Below the pieces are notes generated by a model. That model did not search any database, was not told where the DNA came from, and saw only the letters and a program-made list of their open reading frames with translations. The position numbers and the translations under genes were made by a program. A stretch of 64,000 nucleotides of DNA from Pelagimonas varians (GTDB taxonomy: Bacteria > Pseudomonadota > Alphaproteobacteria > Rhodobacterales > Rhodobacteraceae), in the NCBI RefSeq assembly GCF_003208435.1, contig NZ_QKMF01000019.1:1-64000 (forward strand), read 5' to 3'. This document shows, one piece after another, positions 1 to 9,147 of the stretch. Each line of letters begins with the position of its first letter. Position 1 is the first letter of the stretch.

Positions 1-552
1 TTTACATAGATTTGGTGCAAATCCCCAGTCGCTCAGCCACGCTCAACGACCTGCGCCACAGCGTCCTGCTAAAACTCATCTGTAGACCGAATTCCCTTGC
101 TCATCTCCGCCTGTCCTTGGTTTCAAAATTACCAAGAAAACCGTATGCAGATCTAGGGGCACTTCACACAGATTTAGGTTTCCCTTAGGAACCAGCGCCG
201 CCTGCCCCTCTTTTCACCGGTAGGTTCAGGGGAGCTGGTTAATTCACGTTCCCAGATTTAATCATGATGTTTGCTCTTGGTGTTCGTGTGTTCATTTTGA
301 ACTTTTCCTTAAAGAGGGTGAGCCTGTCCGCCATGTCTGAGTATAAAGTGCTTCCAAAGAGCTAGCCTTTACTGGGCTTCGGGTGCTGGGATTCCATACG
401 TATGCAATCCCAGCTGCAGCTTGCAGTGTTTTTACACGAATTATTGCGTTTACCGCTAGGAGGAATGCCCTGTCCTTGATTCATTCCCGCATTACTTTGG
501 ATGGGGTGTAGCCTCCTCGCGAAATGGCACCTTTTGCAAGTAGATTCAGCAA
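1..552. other. Non-coding stretch downstream of integrase remnant
   Basis: No open frame here has recognisable protein content. The frames that stay open look like chance frames. The stretch lies 3' of a decayed integrase, so it may be former island DNA, but no tRNA, direct repeat or attachment site could be identified. Confidence 0.5.
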
Positions 553-1290
553 TCAGGCCAGATGGTCCGGCCATCTGTTTGGCAATATTAAGGGGCATCG
601 TCCAGAAAAGGCAAAATTTCGAGTTTTGTTCCACTGAGAAGCCAAGTGTTGCAGTGTGTGGCCCTACGCGGCTTTTGCTATGTCGTGAGGCGTGCCGGTT
701 GCTTCTGTTAACCAATCGCGAAGATTGGACCCGAACCCGTGCGGGCGTCCATACCGCATCTCTTCATGAGGTTGCTCATTGTCATGTCATAAATAACGCC
801 TTTGCGGTTGCGGGGGAACTGGTATCCGACACGGACAATGGGATTGGCTTGTTCGATCACCGTTAGGGCCTCAGCGCTCAAGGGAACACGAAAATCCGAA
901 GCCGGATCTTTGCGCTCCTTCCTCGCCTCGCCAGGAATGGTCCAAACATCGCCTTCAATTGGATCCATATGCGGGAAGCGAAATGGACATGACCGAACGG
1001 CTGTCAGAATTAGCAAGCGCAGGGCCAAGTGCGTCACGTTACTTTCACTCAAGCCCTGATTAAACTCGGGCACGTTTTGCCACAGTAGGGCGCAGGCAGA
1101 TTGCCGGTTCATGGTCTTGCGGGTTGTATCGGAATTGTCGTGCCAAATCGGGCCAAGGTGTCGCGGATGTCGCGTTGGTCAATTTCGGAAACAGGAATTT
1201 TTCCCGGTTTGGGAAGGACATGCAGTTCCAGCTGCGAAAACCATCGGCCAGCCTTTCTGCCGTCCTTCAATTCGGCGATGCGCGGAAATC
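553..1290 (-). pseudogene. Decayed P4-type tyrosine recombinase (phage/island integrase)
   Basis: Read on the minus strand, an integrase can be followed across several frames. Near 1290 it begins with RFPRIAELKDGRKAGRW and LELHVLPKPGKIPVSEID (core-binding domain). It changes frame near 1150, continues through NVTHLALRLLILTAVRS, GDVWTIPGEARKERKD and SDFRVPLSAEALTVIEQA (catalytic domain around the first Arg). Another frame change near 740 leads to PHGFGSNLRDWLTEATGTPHD, an in-frame stop, then GHTLQ and a terminal PDHLA before a stop at 553. The N-terminal arm-binding domain is missing and about 30 residues seem deleted in the middle. The protein cannot be made, so it is a dead integrase. Its presence suggests that the adjacent decayed genes once belonged to an integrated element; that is inference. 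Confidence 0.85.
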
Positions 1291-1573
1291 GTTGTAAGAA
1301 TGGCAACAGGAACACAAATTCGCAGACCATATTCAGCATTGGGCACCCCCTTGCCCATGCAATTCTTGCATAGAAGGACGATAGGAAAATTGGCCGCCCT
1401 AGGTCGCAGGTTGTAAACTGACAGTCTCGGTTCAAGTCAGGAAGGAACTTTGACTAGGGTCAAATGTAGAAGCCTGAAAAATCGTTTCGCTTATTGGATT
1501 GTTGGTTGGCTCATGAGTTGCATGGTACAATGCCGGGAAGGTTGCGAACAAGGACGAGACTAATTTATTGAGA

Positions 1574-4500
1574 TTAAACCGAAAAAGTCTGGTCATCAAA
1601 TTCAAGAATTTCAACGCTGATCAATGTATCAATATGGCCAGTTGCCGTTTCGGTTATAGTCCAATTGGAATTAGCCGTCCGGACAATGGAGAATTTGTTG
1701 CTGTCAAACCCGGTCAGCTGATAGATGTCCGTACCGGTTTCTCCATTTATTCGATCGCTGCCATCGCCGCCGGCGAAGACAAATGTGTCCGCGCCCGCAC
1801 CGCCGCGCAGGTGATCATCACCGTCGCCGCCGACAAGCGTGTCCTCACCGTCTCTGCCGATCAGAACGTTGTTCTGGTCGTTGCCGGTCAGGCGATCGGC
1901 GTGATCAGATCCATTGATACGCTCGAAACCCGAAATGACGTCGCCGGTTGCGTCTCCGCCATCGGCGGCCTGAAAGCCAAAGCTGTCGAAGTTGAGGTCA
2001 ACGGTCACGCCTGTTGCGGATCCGGTGTATTGCAGCCAATCGACCCCAAGACCGCCGGATAGAGAATCCCCGCCCGCACCGCCGTGTAGGCGGTCACTGC
2101 CGCCTTTGCCAACAAGCGTGTCAAAGCCCGCGCCACCGACTAAGATATCGTTGGTGTCGTCTCCGATCAAGGTGACCCCGTCATTTTCTTCCGTCACCCC
2201 AAGGCTAATCCTTACGGTTGCTTGAATGTTTCCAACAAACCGAAGAGTGCCATCTTGGGCTCCAACAACAAGATCAAGATCACCGTCCCCGTCAATATCC
2301 GCAACTGTTGGCGTGTTGCGTCCGCCAATCGTTATCCCGTCAAACGGGTTGGTCCAGTCGACGGTGGTGTATACACCGTCGTCGTTTCGCCAACTAAGAA
2401 GCGTGTCACCATCGGCTACAATTAGGTCAAGATCGCCATCGCCATCGAGATCTGCAAAAGCAAGCGCGCTTTCAAAACCGGGGTCGATTCCATCAAAAGG
2501 GTTCGACCCAATCGGAAGGCTGGTGTAGATGCCGTTCCCGTCGTTCCGCCAACTCAAAAGCGTGCCAAAGTATTCGCCAACAACCAAGTCAAGATCGCCG
2601 TCGCCATCAAAATCCGTGAACACAGGTTTACTACGGTAGCCGACGTCAAAGCTTCCGAATGGATTCACCAACTCGGTTTGATTGTAAACACCATTGTCGT
2701 TGCGCCAGCTGCGCAGCTTGCCTAAATCGTCACCCACGACAAGATCAAGATCGCCGTCCCCATCAATGTCCGTAAACGTCGGGGCGCTTTCGCTGCCAAC
2801 ACCAATACCCGAGAATGGCGCGGCGTCGGCCTCATGGAATTTGAACCCGCCTGAGTTGTCTGTCACAGTGATAGTCAGGTCGCGGCTGGGCGTTGGAGTG
2901 TCGCTGACATTGGCATAGCCGAGCGCGCGGGCAGTGGCCTGCACTGCTGCAGTGGTAGCATTTGCGTTAAAGGTCACGGTAAAACCCGCGCCAGTTCCGC
3001 CCGATGTTTCGCCAATAACCAAGCCGTTGTAGCTAACTGTTTCGCTTGCAACCGATATGCCGCCTGTTTCAATCAGGGAAATCCGATCTTCGGCCAGCAG
3101 GCCCCGCACGGCGACGGTGCCGCCGTCAAAATTTCCTTCTGCATCGGTCACAACGATGGCAGCAGCCAGCGCAACCGGCGCGACGTTGACAGTATTTTCC
3201 GCGACCGTCAAAGACAGGGCGGGCGCACTGCTAATCTCAGCCGCGTCGTTTTGCGGGGTCACGTTGAGCGTTAGGTTTGTAACGGCCTCGGCTGCGTGGC
3301 CATCCCGCACTGTGACTGTCAAACTGCGGTTTGGCGTCGGGGTATCGCTGATATTAGAGTAACCGATGGCGCGGGCCACGGCCTGCACCCCAGCGGTCGA
3401 GGCGTTTTCGAAGAACGTCACCGCAAAACGCGCGCCGATGCCACCTGATGTTTGACCAATCTGAATTCCGTTAAAGCTGACGGTTTGGCCTGCGACCGAT
3501 ATGCCGCCCGTATCAATCAGGGAAATCCGGTCCTCGGCAAGCAAGCCTTCAACCGTAAATGTTCCGGCTATAAAGAAATCCTCAGCGTCCGTAATCACGA
3601 TGTCTGAAATCAGCGCTACGGGCGCGGCGTTTACGGTGTTTTCTGTCACGGTAACGGCGGCTGGTGCGCCTGAAATGACCGGTGCTTCTTGTTGCTCTGT
3701 TACGCCAACTGTGATGACCACAGAGGATTCCAGATTCTCAATCAGGGGTAGGGTGCCGTCCTCTAGCCCTACCACGACATCAAGGTCGCCATCATTGTCG
3801 ATATCGATGAAAACGGGTGCGTTGGCTTCGTCTAGCTCAACAGAGTCAAACGGGTTTGACCAATTTAACTGAGTGAATCTAAGTCCAGTGTGGATGCCTC
3901 TTTCATCGTCATATGCGTTTAGAAAGCTCTCAATACGGTTATCCGAAGAGACGTTCCCGCCGCCAATCACCAAATCGTCAAGTCCATCACCATTTAGGTC
4001 GGCAAAGGCAGGCATTGCCGCCTGATTTCCGGTTCGGGATTCGGCAACTACGCTTGTGAAGCCAGAGATGGTTTTGAACGGGTCCAGAAATCCGATTGTA
4101 CGGTATTCGCCTTGATCAGGGAAATTTAGCCAGGTTTGCAGATGGCCGCTGTCTGACCCCACGATAAGATCAAGGTCACCATCACCGTCGATGTCGCCAA
4201 ACGTAGGCGCACTGTTTGAGCCAACATCGATGCTGTTAAACGGGTTAATATACCAAACGGGTTCAGTGTAGACGTTGTTGTCATTTAGCCAAACGCGCAG
4301 TGTCCCATCAGCCGAACCCACAACAAGATCAATATCACCGTCATCGTCGATGTCTGCAAAGGCAGGGGTGCTGTTGCTGCCAACGTCGATGCCCTCGAAC
4401 GGGTTCTCCAGATCAACTGATTTATAGTATAATGCTTCAAGTGCGTCTTTGAGACCAAGCAGGAAATCCAACGTGTCAGGAAGGTATTCGGTCCTGGTGT

Positions 4501-4714
4501 GGAACGGCTGCCCGATGACATCTTCGATCATTTCCTGCGGTAACGCTTCACCGGTTAGTGTTTGATACACGGTTAAATAAGTTAAGGCTGCCTTTCGATC
4601 GGAAAATATGACTTCGTTGATATCGGCATAAGGGCTGGGTGGATCAACCAGCAAGCTGAAGACGCCGTTGTTGTTTTCGTAGCTGTCGAGTGTGCCATCG
4701 CTGTTTCCTACCAC
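1574..4714 (-). CDS. C-terminal fragment of RTX/FG-GAP protein (1046 aa open frame)
   Basis: Longest open piece of the broken RTX gene. In order: part of an FG-GAP repeat, a unique insert around residues 25-90 with no repeat character, four further FG-GAP repeats, two cadherin-like domains (each starting near TVTENTVNAAPVAL or TVAENTVNVAPVAL), four more FG-GAP repeats with the NDNGVY tail, then from about residue 840 a run of RTX nonapeptides (GGAGFDTLV, GGAGGDSLS, GGDGDDHLR, GGAGADTFV). It ends in LEFDDQTFSV, typical of type I secretion substrates. The FG-GAP repeats probably form a beta-propeller-like fold and the RTX part should bind calcium outside the cell. As it stands the fragment has no credible translation start, because its frame is closed by a stop at about 4802-4804 directly upstream of the sequence that matches the repeat. 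Confidence 0.6.
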   Translation of the reverse strand: MVGNSDGTLDSYENNNGVFSLLVDPPSPYADINEVIFSDRKAALTYLTVYQTLTGEALPQEMIEDVIGQPFHTRTEYLPDTLDFLLGLKDALEALYYKSVDLENPFEGIDVGSNSTPAFADIDDDGDIDLVVGSADGTLRVWLNDNNVYTEPVWYINPFNSIDVGSNSAPTFGDIDGDGDLDLIVGSDSGHLQTWLNFPDQGEYRTIGFLDPFKTISGFTSVVAESRTGNQAAMPAFADLNGDGLDDLVIGGGNVSSDNRIESFLNAYDDERGIHTGLRFTQLNWSNPFDSVELDEANAPVFIDIDNDGDLDVVVGLEDGTLPLIENLESSVVITVGVTEQQEAPVISGAPAAVTVTENTVNAAPVALISDIVITDAEDFFIAGTFTVEGLLAEDRISLIDTGGISVAGQTVSFNGIQIGQTSGGIGARFAVTFFENASTAGVQAVARAIGYSNISDTPTPNRSLTVTVRDGHAAEAVTNLTLNVTPQNDAAEISSAPALSLTVAENTVNVAPVALAAAIVVTDAEGNFDGGTVAVRGLLAEDRISLIETGGISVASETVSYNGLVIGETSGGTGAGFTVTFNANATTAAVQATARALGYANVSDTPTPSRDLTITVTDNSGGFKFHEADAAPFSGIGVGSESAPTFTDIDGDGDLDLVVGDDLGKLRSWRNDNGVYNQTELVNPFGSFDVGYRSKPVFTDFDGDGDLDLVVGEYFGTLLSWRNDGNGIYTSLPIGSNPFDGIDPGFESALAFADLDGDGDLDLIVADGDTLLSWRNDDGVYTTVDWTNPFDGITIGGRNTPTVADIDGDGDLDLVVGAQDGTLRFVGNIQATVRISLGVTEENDGVTLIGDDTNDILVGGAGFDTLVGKGGSDRLHGGAGGDSLSGGLGVDWLQYTGSATGVTVDLNFDSFGFQAADGGDATGDVISGFERINGSDHADRLTGNDQNNVLIGRDGEDTLVGGDGDDHLRGGAGADTFVFAGGDGSDRINGETGTDIYQLTGFDSNKFSIVRTANSNWTITETATGHIDTLISVEILEFDDQTFSV

Positions 4715-4850
4715 AAGGTCAAGATCGCCATCACCATCAATGTCGGCAAAGGCTGGTATGCTCAGATTGCCGACATCAATACCAGAAAATGGTGAATCGT
4801 CTGCGTCCTAAGGAACAAGGAAAGGCCATCGCCGTCCGTTACTGTGATAG

Positions 4851-6392
4851 TCAGATCGCGCAGGGCGGTCGGCTGTCGCTTACATTGCCATATCCCAGCG
4901 CCGGCGTCGTGGCCTGCAAGGCAGCAGATGTGGCAGATCCGTTAAACGTCACAGAAAAATCCGCGCCAACGCCGCCCGAAGCCCTACCGATGTTCACACC
5001 ATTGTAGAGGACTGTGTTGTCTACGACTGTGATACCGCCTGCGTCGCGCAACGACACGCGGTCTTCGGATAGCAAACCAGACACAGTCAATGTCCCGTCC
5101 GAAATGTTCCCTTCTGCATCCGTTACCAAAATATCTGCAGCCAGCGCCACGGGCGCTGCGTTTGCTGCATTTTCCTCTACAGTGATGGACGTTGGGGCAT
5201 TTGCGAACTGAGGGCTATCGTTTTGGGGCGTTATATCCAGCGTGACCGTCGTGGTTGCGTGAAGCTGAGTTTTCTCAGTCACCCTAACCGTAAAATCCCG
5301 GCTTAGTGTAGGTGTGTCGCTGGAGTTGGAATACCCCAGCGCACGGGCTGTGGCCTGTACTGCCGCAGTACTGGCGTAGCTGCCAAAGGTCACCTGAAGG
5401 TCCGTGCCATTCCCGCCCGTGAAAGTTCCGATTTCCACTCCATTGAACTTGATTCTACTGCCCGAGACAGTGATGCCGCCTATTTCAAGCACCGACACCC
5501 GGTCTTCTACCAGCAGGCCCGACACGACCAAACCGCCGGTGGTGAAGTTGCCTTCTACATCAAGGACAATGGCGTCCGCGAAAATGGTTTCTGTTCTGGC
5601 GTTAACTTGGTTTTCTTCGACTGTTACGTTGCGAGTGGCGTAGATTTGCGGTGTGTTGACGTCGTAGGGGGGGAATGCACCTTGGGTGTTTTCGACCCAA
5701 AACGTTGGACTGTTCACCGAGCCGGCCGACGCAGCGACCACAAGGTCAAGATCGCCGTCACCATCTATATCCATGAACTGCGGCCGGCTGGCATACCCGA
5801 CATCAATTTCGGAGAACGGGTTGGTCAGCTCTGCCAATTCATCCTGAATACGCTGAATTTCATCCGCCAGCCCGAAGGGGTCAGAAAGATCGAGCGAGGT
5901 ATCCACATGCGGAGTGGGGTCTGCGTATGTTCTTAGGTAGCCGCCGTTTCCGTCATTCCGCCAAGTCGCCAGCGCCCCGGTTTGGTCCCCAACCACAAGA
6001 TCAAGGTCGCCGTCCCCGTCAATATCCGCGAACACAGGCTTGCTGTTTGTACCGACATCAATACCGGCAAAGGGGTTAGATACGCCTGTCGAATTGTAGA
6101 TGCCATTGTCATTTCGCCAACTAAGAATCGTGCCATCGGCTGACCCCATGACAAGATCAAGATCACCGTCTCCATCAATGTCCGCAAATGCGGGTGAACC
6201 TCCGTAGCCAACATTGATATGTGACAGCGAGGATCCGGTCGAATTATGTACTATGTAGGGGCTTGAAACGGATGTCGGTGATGTGGGCTCTTTAATGGCA
6301 ATATACCCGAGTACCGGAAATATCTGGTTGAATGTCGGTAGCAATAAAATGGAAGAAATCTGTGGAGTGCACCTAAACCTAAACGGCGTCAA
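4851..6392 (-). CDS. N-terminal fragment of RTX/FG-GAP protein (513 aa open frame)
   Basis: 5' piece of the broken RTX gene. It holds three FG-GAP/VCBS repeats (about residues 60-230, cores FADIDGDGDLDLVMG, FADIDGDGDLDLVVG and FMDIDGDGDLDLVVA) with a short helical insert between repeats 2 and 3. Two cadherin-like domains follow (starting near TVEENQVNAR and TVEENAANAAPVAL). Translation runs out of frame after GNVSD: the other copies continue TPTxSRDLTITVTD, whereas this one reads SRPPCAI and stops. Restoring one base near 4880 recovers RDLTITVTD. The start is uncertain, since only TTG codons are available in frame and none has a good ribosome binding site. No classical signal peptide is present, as expected for a type I substrate. 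Confidence 0.6.
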   Translation of the reverse strand: MTPFRFRCTPQISSILLLPTFNQIFPVLGYIAIKEPTSPTSVSSPYIVHNSTGSSLSHINVGYGGSPAFADIDGDGDLDLVMGSADGTILSWRNDNGIYNSTGVSNPFAGIDVGTNSKPVFADIDGDGDLDLVVGDQTGALATWRNDGNGGYLRTYADPTPHVDTSLDLSDPFGLADEIQRIQDELAELTNPFSEIDVGYASRPQFMDIDGDGDLDLVVAASAGSVNSPTFWVENTQGAFPPYDVNTPQIYATRNVTVEENQVNARTETIFADAIVLDVEGNFTTGGLVVSGLLVEDRVSVLEIGGITVSGSRIKFNGVEIGTFTGGNGTDLQVTFGSYASTAAVQATARALGYSNSSDTPTLSRDFTVRVTEKTQLHATTTVTLDITPQNDSPQFANAPTSITVEENAANAAPVALAADILVTDAEGNISDGTLTVSGLLSEDRVSLRDAGGITVVDNTVLYNGVNIGRASGGVGADFSVTFNGSATSAALQATTPALGYGNVSDSRPPCAI

Positions 6393-6690
6393 AAGTCATT
6401 CGAATTCGACCATTCAAGACCTTGCGGTCCATGATTGGTACAAACGCTGAGATGGCCCGGCACAAATGGACGGCGAGCCAAGATGTATCTGATGTTGAAG
6501 ATAAAACTGTCAAATGAAGAAGAAATGCACCTTTTGGTCGCCAGCCGCATTAACGCGGCGCAGCGTCGCCTTGATCAGATCGCGCATGCGCGGATTGCCG
6601 TGTGATGTCGCCGACATATGCAAAGTTGGATACGTGGGATCGAAGAGGGTATCAACCACTGCACAAAACAACAGCGTTGAACAGATGACC

Positions 6691-7040
6691 ATGCCAAAGA
6701 TCCGAACGATGCAGGCACTTGCGGAGGCAATCTCGATCTCGCGTCCGACAATGGCGCGTTACTTTAAAGATGAAGACTATGCCCTTCTGTCTATGCAAAG
6801 AAGATCAAACAGGGTTTGGCCGAGGTCGGCTAATTCTATAATTTTCTGGCGGCAAGGCGGAATGGAAAATCGACAGGTCTGATTGGGGCGGTGATCCCGC
6901 ATTTCTAAGATTTGTTCGATGCTAGCCTGCTACAAACAGTCGAAGTTGCGGCGCACGCTTCAGCTCTTGGGGCCGCTGGTGAGGATTCTCCTATTGGTTT
7001 TCGGATTCCTGTCCAGGCGACCACCAGCACAACGTGACGT
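6691..7040 (+). pseudogene. Decayed LacI-family transcriptional regulator
   Basis: The reading starts MPKIRTMQALAEAISISRPT then MARYFKD, the DNA-binding helix-turn-helix of LacI-family regulators of sugar or polyol operons. It then changes frame to KIKQGLAEVG, hits a stop, and continues as NGKSTGLIGAVIPHF, stop, DLFDASLLQTVEVAAHA, which is the hinge and first ligand-domain strand of the same family. After about 7000 nothing recognisable remains. At least one frameshift and two stops make it non-functional. It is immediately followed by fragments of a polyol binding protein and mannitol dehydrogenase, so it was probably the local regulator of a polyol operon. Confidence 0.75.
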
Positions 7041-7150
7041 TGTTGTGGCGGGCAATGCAAAAAGCGTCGGGGTCATGGTTGAGTATCCGTGTCCAAGCGG
7101 CGCGCTGTGATACACTCAACTCGGTGAAAATGGCTGCCGCTGCACATCAT

Positions 7151-7618
7151 CCCGAAAAGGCACCTAAGGAACTTGCCAGCGCGGTAAAGCTGCCTGGGGC
7201 GAGAACATAGCCTTTCTTGGGATTGTCGCAAACGCATTGGTGCGGACTGGTTTGACATGAATTGGAACCCACAGCTTGATTCCCCTGAGTGGCACTCTGC
7301 GGTCATCTATTGCGCCGACCTGATGACTGCTTCGGGCACCTTGCGGTGCATCTGCAAATGGTCACAACGAGAACTGTGCGCTGTTCAATGGTGGCAGGCG
7401 CGCAACTTGGGGTGACGCAACATTAGCGACTTGCGCAATCCCGAAACATCTTCTGTTGCGGATGTGACTGGCTTCTTCAAGGCTCGATGCAAGTGACCAA
7501 CAAGGGCATGGGCTGGGTCTGTTCCTTGGCACTTGCCTTTACTGCAAGCTCCAAGCAAGTCGACACTGCCAAGGGGTTTTTGAAATGGGCCAAGTCAAAG
7601 GAACACTTCGAAATGGTA
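7151..7618 (+). pseudogene. Decayed sorbitol/mannitol-type ABC transporter solute-binding protein (SmoE-like)
   Basis: Conceptual reading across frames gives GTCQRGKAAWGENIAFLGIV, then after a frameshift DWFDMNWNPQLDSPEW and YCADLMTASG, then SVADVTGFFKA, and finally KGMGWVCSLALAFTASSKQ with VDTAKGFLKWAKSKEHFEMV. These blocks match, in order, the C-terminal two thirds of family 1 extracellular binding proteins of the sorbitol/mannitol (SmoE) type. Stops and at least three frame changes are present. The family alignment breaks off at about 7618. The two permease genes and the ATPase gene that normally follow are absent, and the next readable material is mannitol dehydrogenase, so an internal deletion is likely. 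Confidence 0.72.
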
Positions 7619-7689
7619 AGTAACCCGAACAAAAAAAGGCGGCAGTCGAAACCGAGGTGCCCGCAGGCCGATCGGCGACCGATCTGGAA

Positions 7690-8180
7690 CACCCAAGGCA
7701 TTGTGCATATAGGTCTGAGCAATTTCAATGAGTTGGACCGAATTGTTGGTCTGCCGAAGTCATGGGCCCGATGATTGGTTTTGTCCCTGTAGAAGAGGTC
7801 AAAGCCTTTGATGCCGACCATACGGACACCTAGCACGATGCGCCCCGCACAGCATTCGGAGCCACGACCCCAGCCGTGAAACCGCGCCGCGCGGCGGGTT
7901 CAGGCCATTCACTGGGCAAACCTGTGACACCTTCCAATGAAACGGGGGGATCCTACGTCAGACGCTGCTGAGGCTTGCGCGCCTATCTGATCCTGATCGT
8001 GCCGGCTGGATCGAGAACAACTGCACATTCCCCAATTGGGTGGTCGATGCATCTTGGCAGCCACCGGACCCATGGAGTTCGAGCGTGGCAAAACTTTTGG
8101 CATCGATGATGCGGCCCCTGTGATCCGCGGAAATTTTCGCCGGTGAGTGATCGAGGAGGTGTTGTGCGACGACCTTGCCA
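7690..8180 (+). pseudogene. Decayed mannitol 2-dehydrogenase (MtlK-like)
   Basis: Fragments in the right order for long-chain polyol dehydrogenases: TQGIVHIGLSNF (N-terminal nucleotide-binding strand), GPMIGFVPVEEVKAFDADHTD, then RRAAGSGHS, then GWIENNCTFPNWVVD (the conserved ENxxFPNSMVD block), PMEFERGKTFGIDDAAPVIR and, after a stop, VIEEVLCDDL. Each block lies in a different frame or is separated by stops, and the central domain is missing. Mannitol 2-dehydrogenase oxidises mannitol to fructose with NAD and in related bacteria sits at the end of the smo/mtl operon after the transporter genes. The order LacI, binding protein, MtlK is retained here although every gene is dead. Confidence 0.72.
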
Positions 8181-8475
8181 TCGAAGCCTCGGGTGCTCCC
8201 TCGGCGGGCTTGGGGCTTGCCGACTATATCGCCAGCGACGGCAAGGGATCGTTCTTTGGTGCGCGCCCAAAGGATGCGAAGACCGACGTTTCGCCCTTTG
8301 GGGAACCTGACTGCTGCAAACCGCACTGCGCGACACGTGAATAAAGTGCATCTTAGACGTGACCGATAGGTCTTGCGATCATTCCCATGTCAGGGGCATT
8401 TCCTCAATCCGTAATGATCATCGCAATGTTTTGAGTGGCGTGATATCCATGATGTCGGAAACGAAGGAAAAACCT

Positions 8476-8883
8476 ATGACCAAACTCACCGGCGAATGCC
8501 TCTGTGGTGCCATCTCATTCGAAGCCGAAGGCGAGGTTCCCGTCATGGCAAATTGCCATTGCACAGCGTGCCGCCAGTCTACAGGCAGTGCCTATGCCTC
8601 CTTGATGTTCATGAAACAGGACGATGTGAAGATCACAGGCACACCGAAAACGTACCAACACAAATCGGATGCCGGAACAGTAATGACCAAACATTTCTGC
8701 GAAAACTGCGGCACACCGCTTTTCACGCAGAACTCAGCGCGTGAAGGTATGCTCGGTTTGCGCGCGGGTGTCATCAATGAACAACAAGAATTCACTCCCA
8801 AGGTGAATGTGTATGTTTCAAGTAAATTGGACTCGACCGTTTTGGACGAAGCGCTTCCTGCCTTCGAGAAAATGCCGGGCTAA
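8476..8883 (+). CDS. GFA (glutathione-dependent formaldehyde-activating enzyme) family protein
   Basis: 135-residue zinc protein of the GFA/CENP-V fold. Cysteine clusters typical of the family are visible: CLCGAISFEAEG near residues 7-18, CHCTACRQSTG near 34-44, and FCENCGTPLF near 79-88. Characterised members adduct formaldehyde to glutathione, but most family members have no proven substrate, so a thiol/zinc-dependent role is all that can be said. The ATG at 8476 is chosen because it is preceded by AAGGA seven bases upstream; the longer open frame adds residues unlike the family. It stands alone between decayed polyol genes and yaeQ, and appears intact. Confidence 0.85.
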   Translation: MTKLTGECLCGAISFEAEGEVPVMANCHCTACRQSTGSAYASLMFMKQDDVKITGTPKTYQHKSDAGTVMTKHFCENCGTPLFTQNSAREGMLGLRAGVINEQQEFTPKVNVYVSSKLDSTVLDEALPAFEKMPG

Positions 8884-9147
8884 ACTCAAGGTGCCTCCTG
8901 AGACGTTTTGCTCCGGGGGCATTATCACTGCTGAAGACTGGTTGGGCCTTTTGGCCGTCATCGCAGGGGCACCACTGCACAGAGGCGTCTGTTGATTGGG
9001 CTGCATCGGGCGGATCAAATGCGGCGGTTTCTCCTCAAAAATCAAACAATTTGGCAATGCCGCTTATATTGAAGGGCAGCGTTATCTGCTTTCACAAAGT
9101 CCGCATACGCACTAGGCATCCCTATCTTCGTTTTGTCTGGAAAAATC

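Larger units (their letters stand above)
1574..6392 (-). pseudogene. RTX / FG-GAP / cadherin-like secreted protein gene, disrupted by frameshifts
   Basis: One large gene on the minus strand in two main open pieces. The first piece (6392 to 4851) stops inside a cadherin-like domain. Reading continues in another frame (RDLTITVTDGDGLSLF near 4860-4815) and then in a third frame (DADDSPFSGIDVG near 4800) that leads into the second piece. All three reading frames are used within about 90 bases, so there are two independent frameshifts. Reconstructed, it has about 12 FG-GAP/VCBS-type repeats (core FADIDGDGDLDLVVG), four cadherin-like domains of about 110 residues, and a C-terminal hemolysin-type calcium-binding (RTX) domain, the usual architecture of a type I secreted adhesin or surface protein. 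The 5' end has only a TTG start without a ribosome binding site, so the N-terminus may also be lost. No hlyB/hlyD-type secretion genes are nearby. Sequencing error cannot be excluded. Confidence 0.75.

Noticed and set aside
1425-1445. tRNA T-arm-like GGTTCAAGTC as a possible attachment site for the integrase
   Set aside because: The flanks do not form a T-stem and no other tRNA arms are found upstream.
2200-6200. Regularly spaced near-identical DNA blocks that resemble CRISPR-like repeats
   Set aside because: They are in-frame codons of FG-GAP repeats (FADIDGDGDLDLVVG) in one protein; spacing and content are protein-driven.
7477-7836. Minus-strand 119-residue open frame
   Set aside because: It lies opposite the SmoE- and MtlK-like fossils; its translation has no family character.
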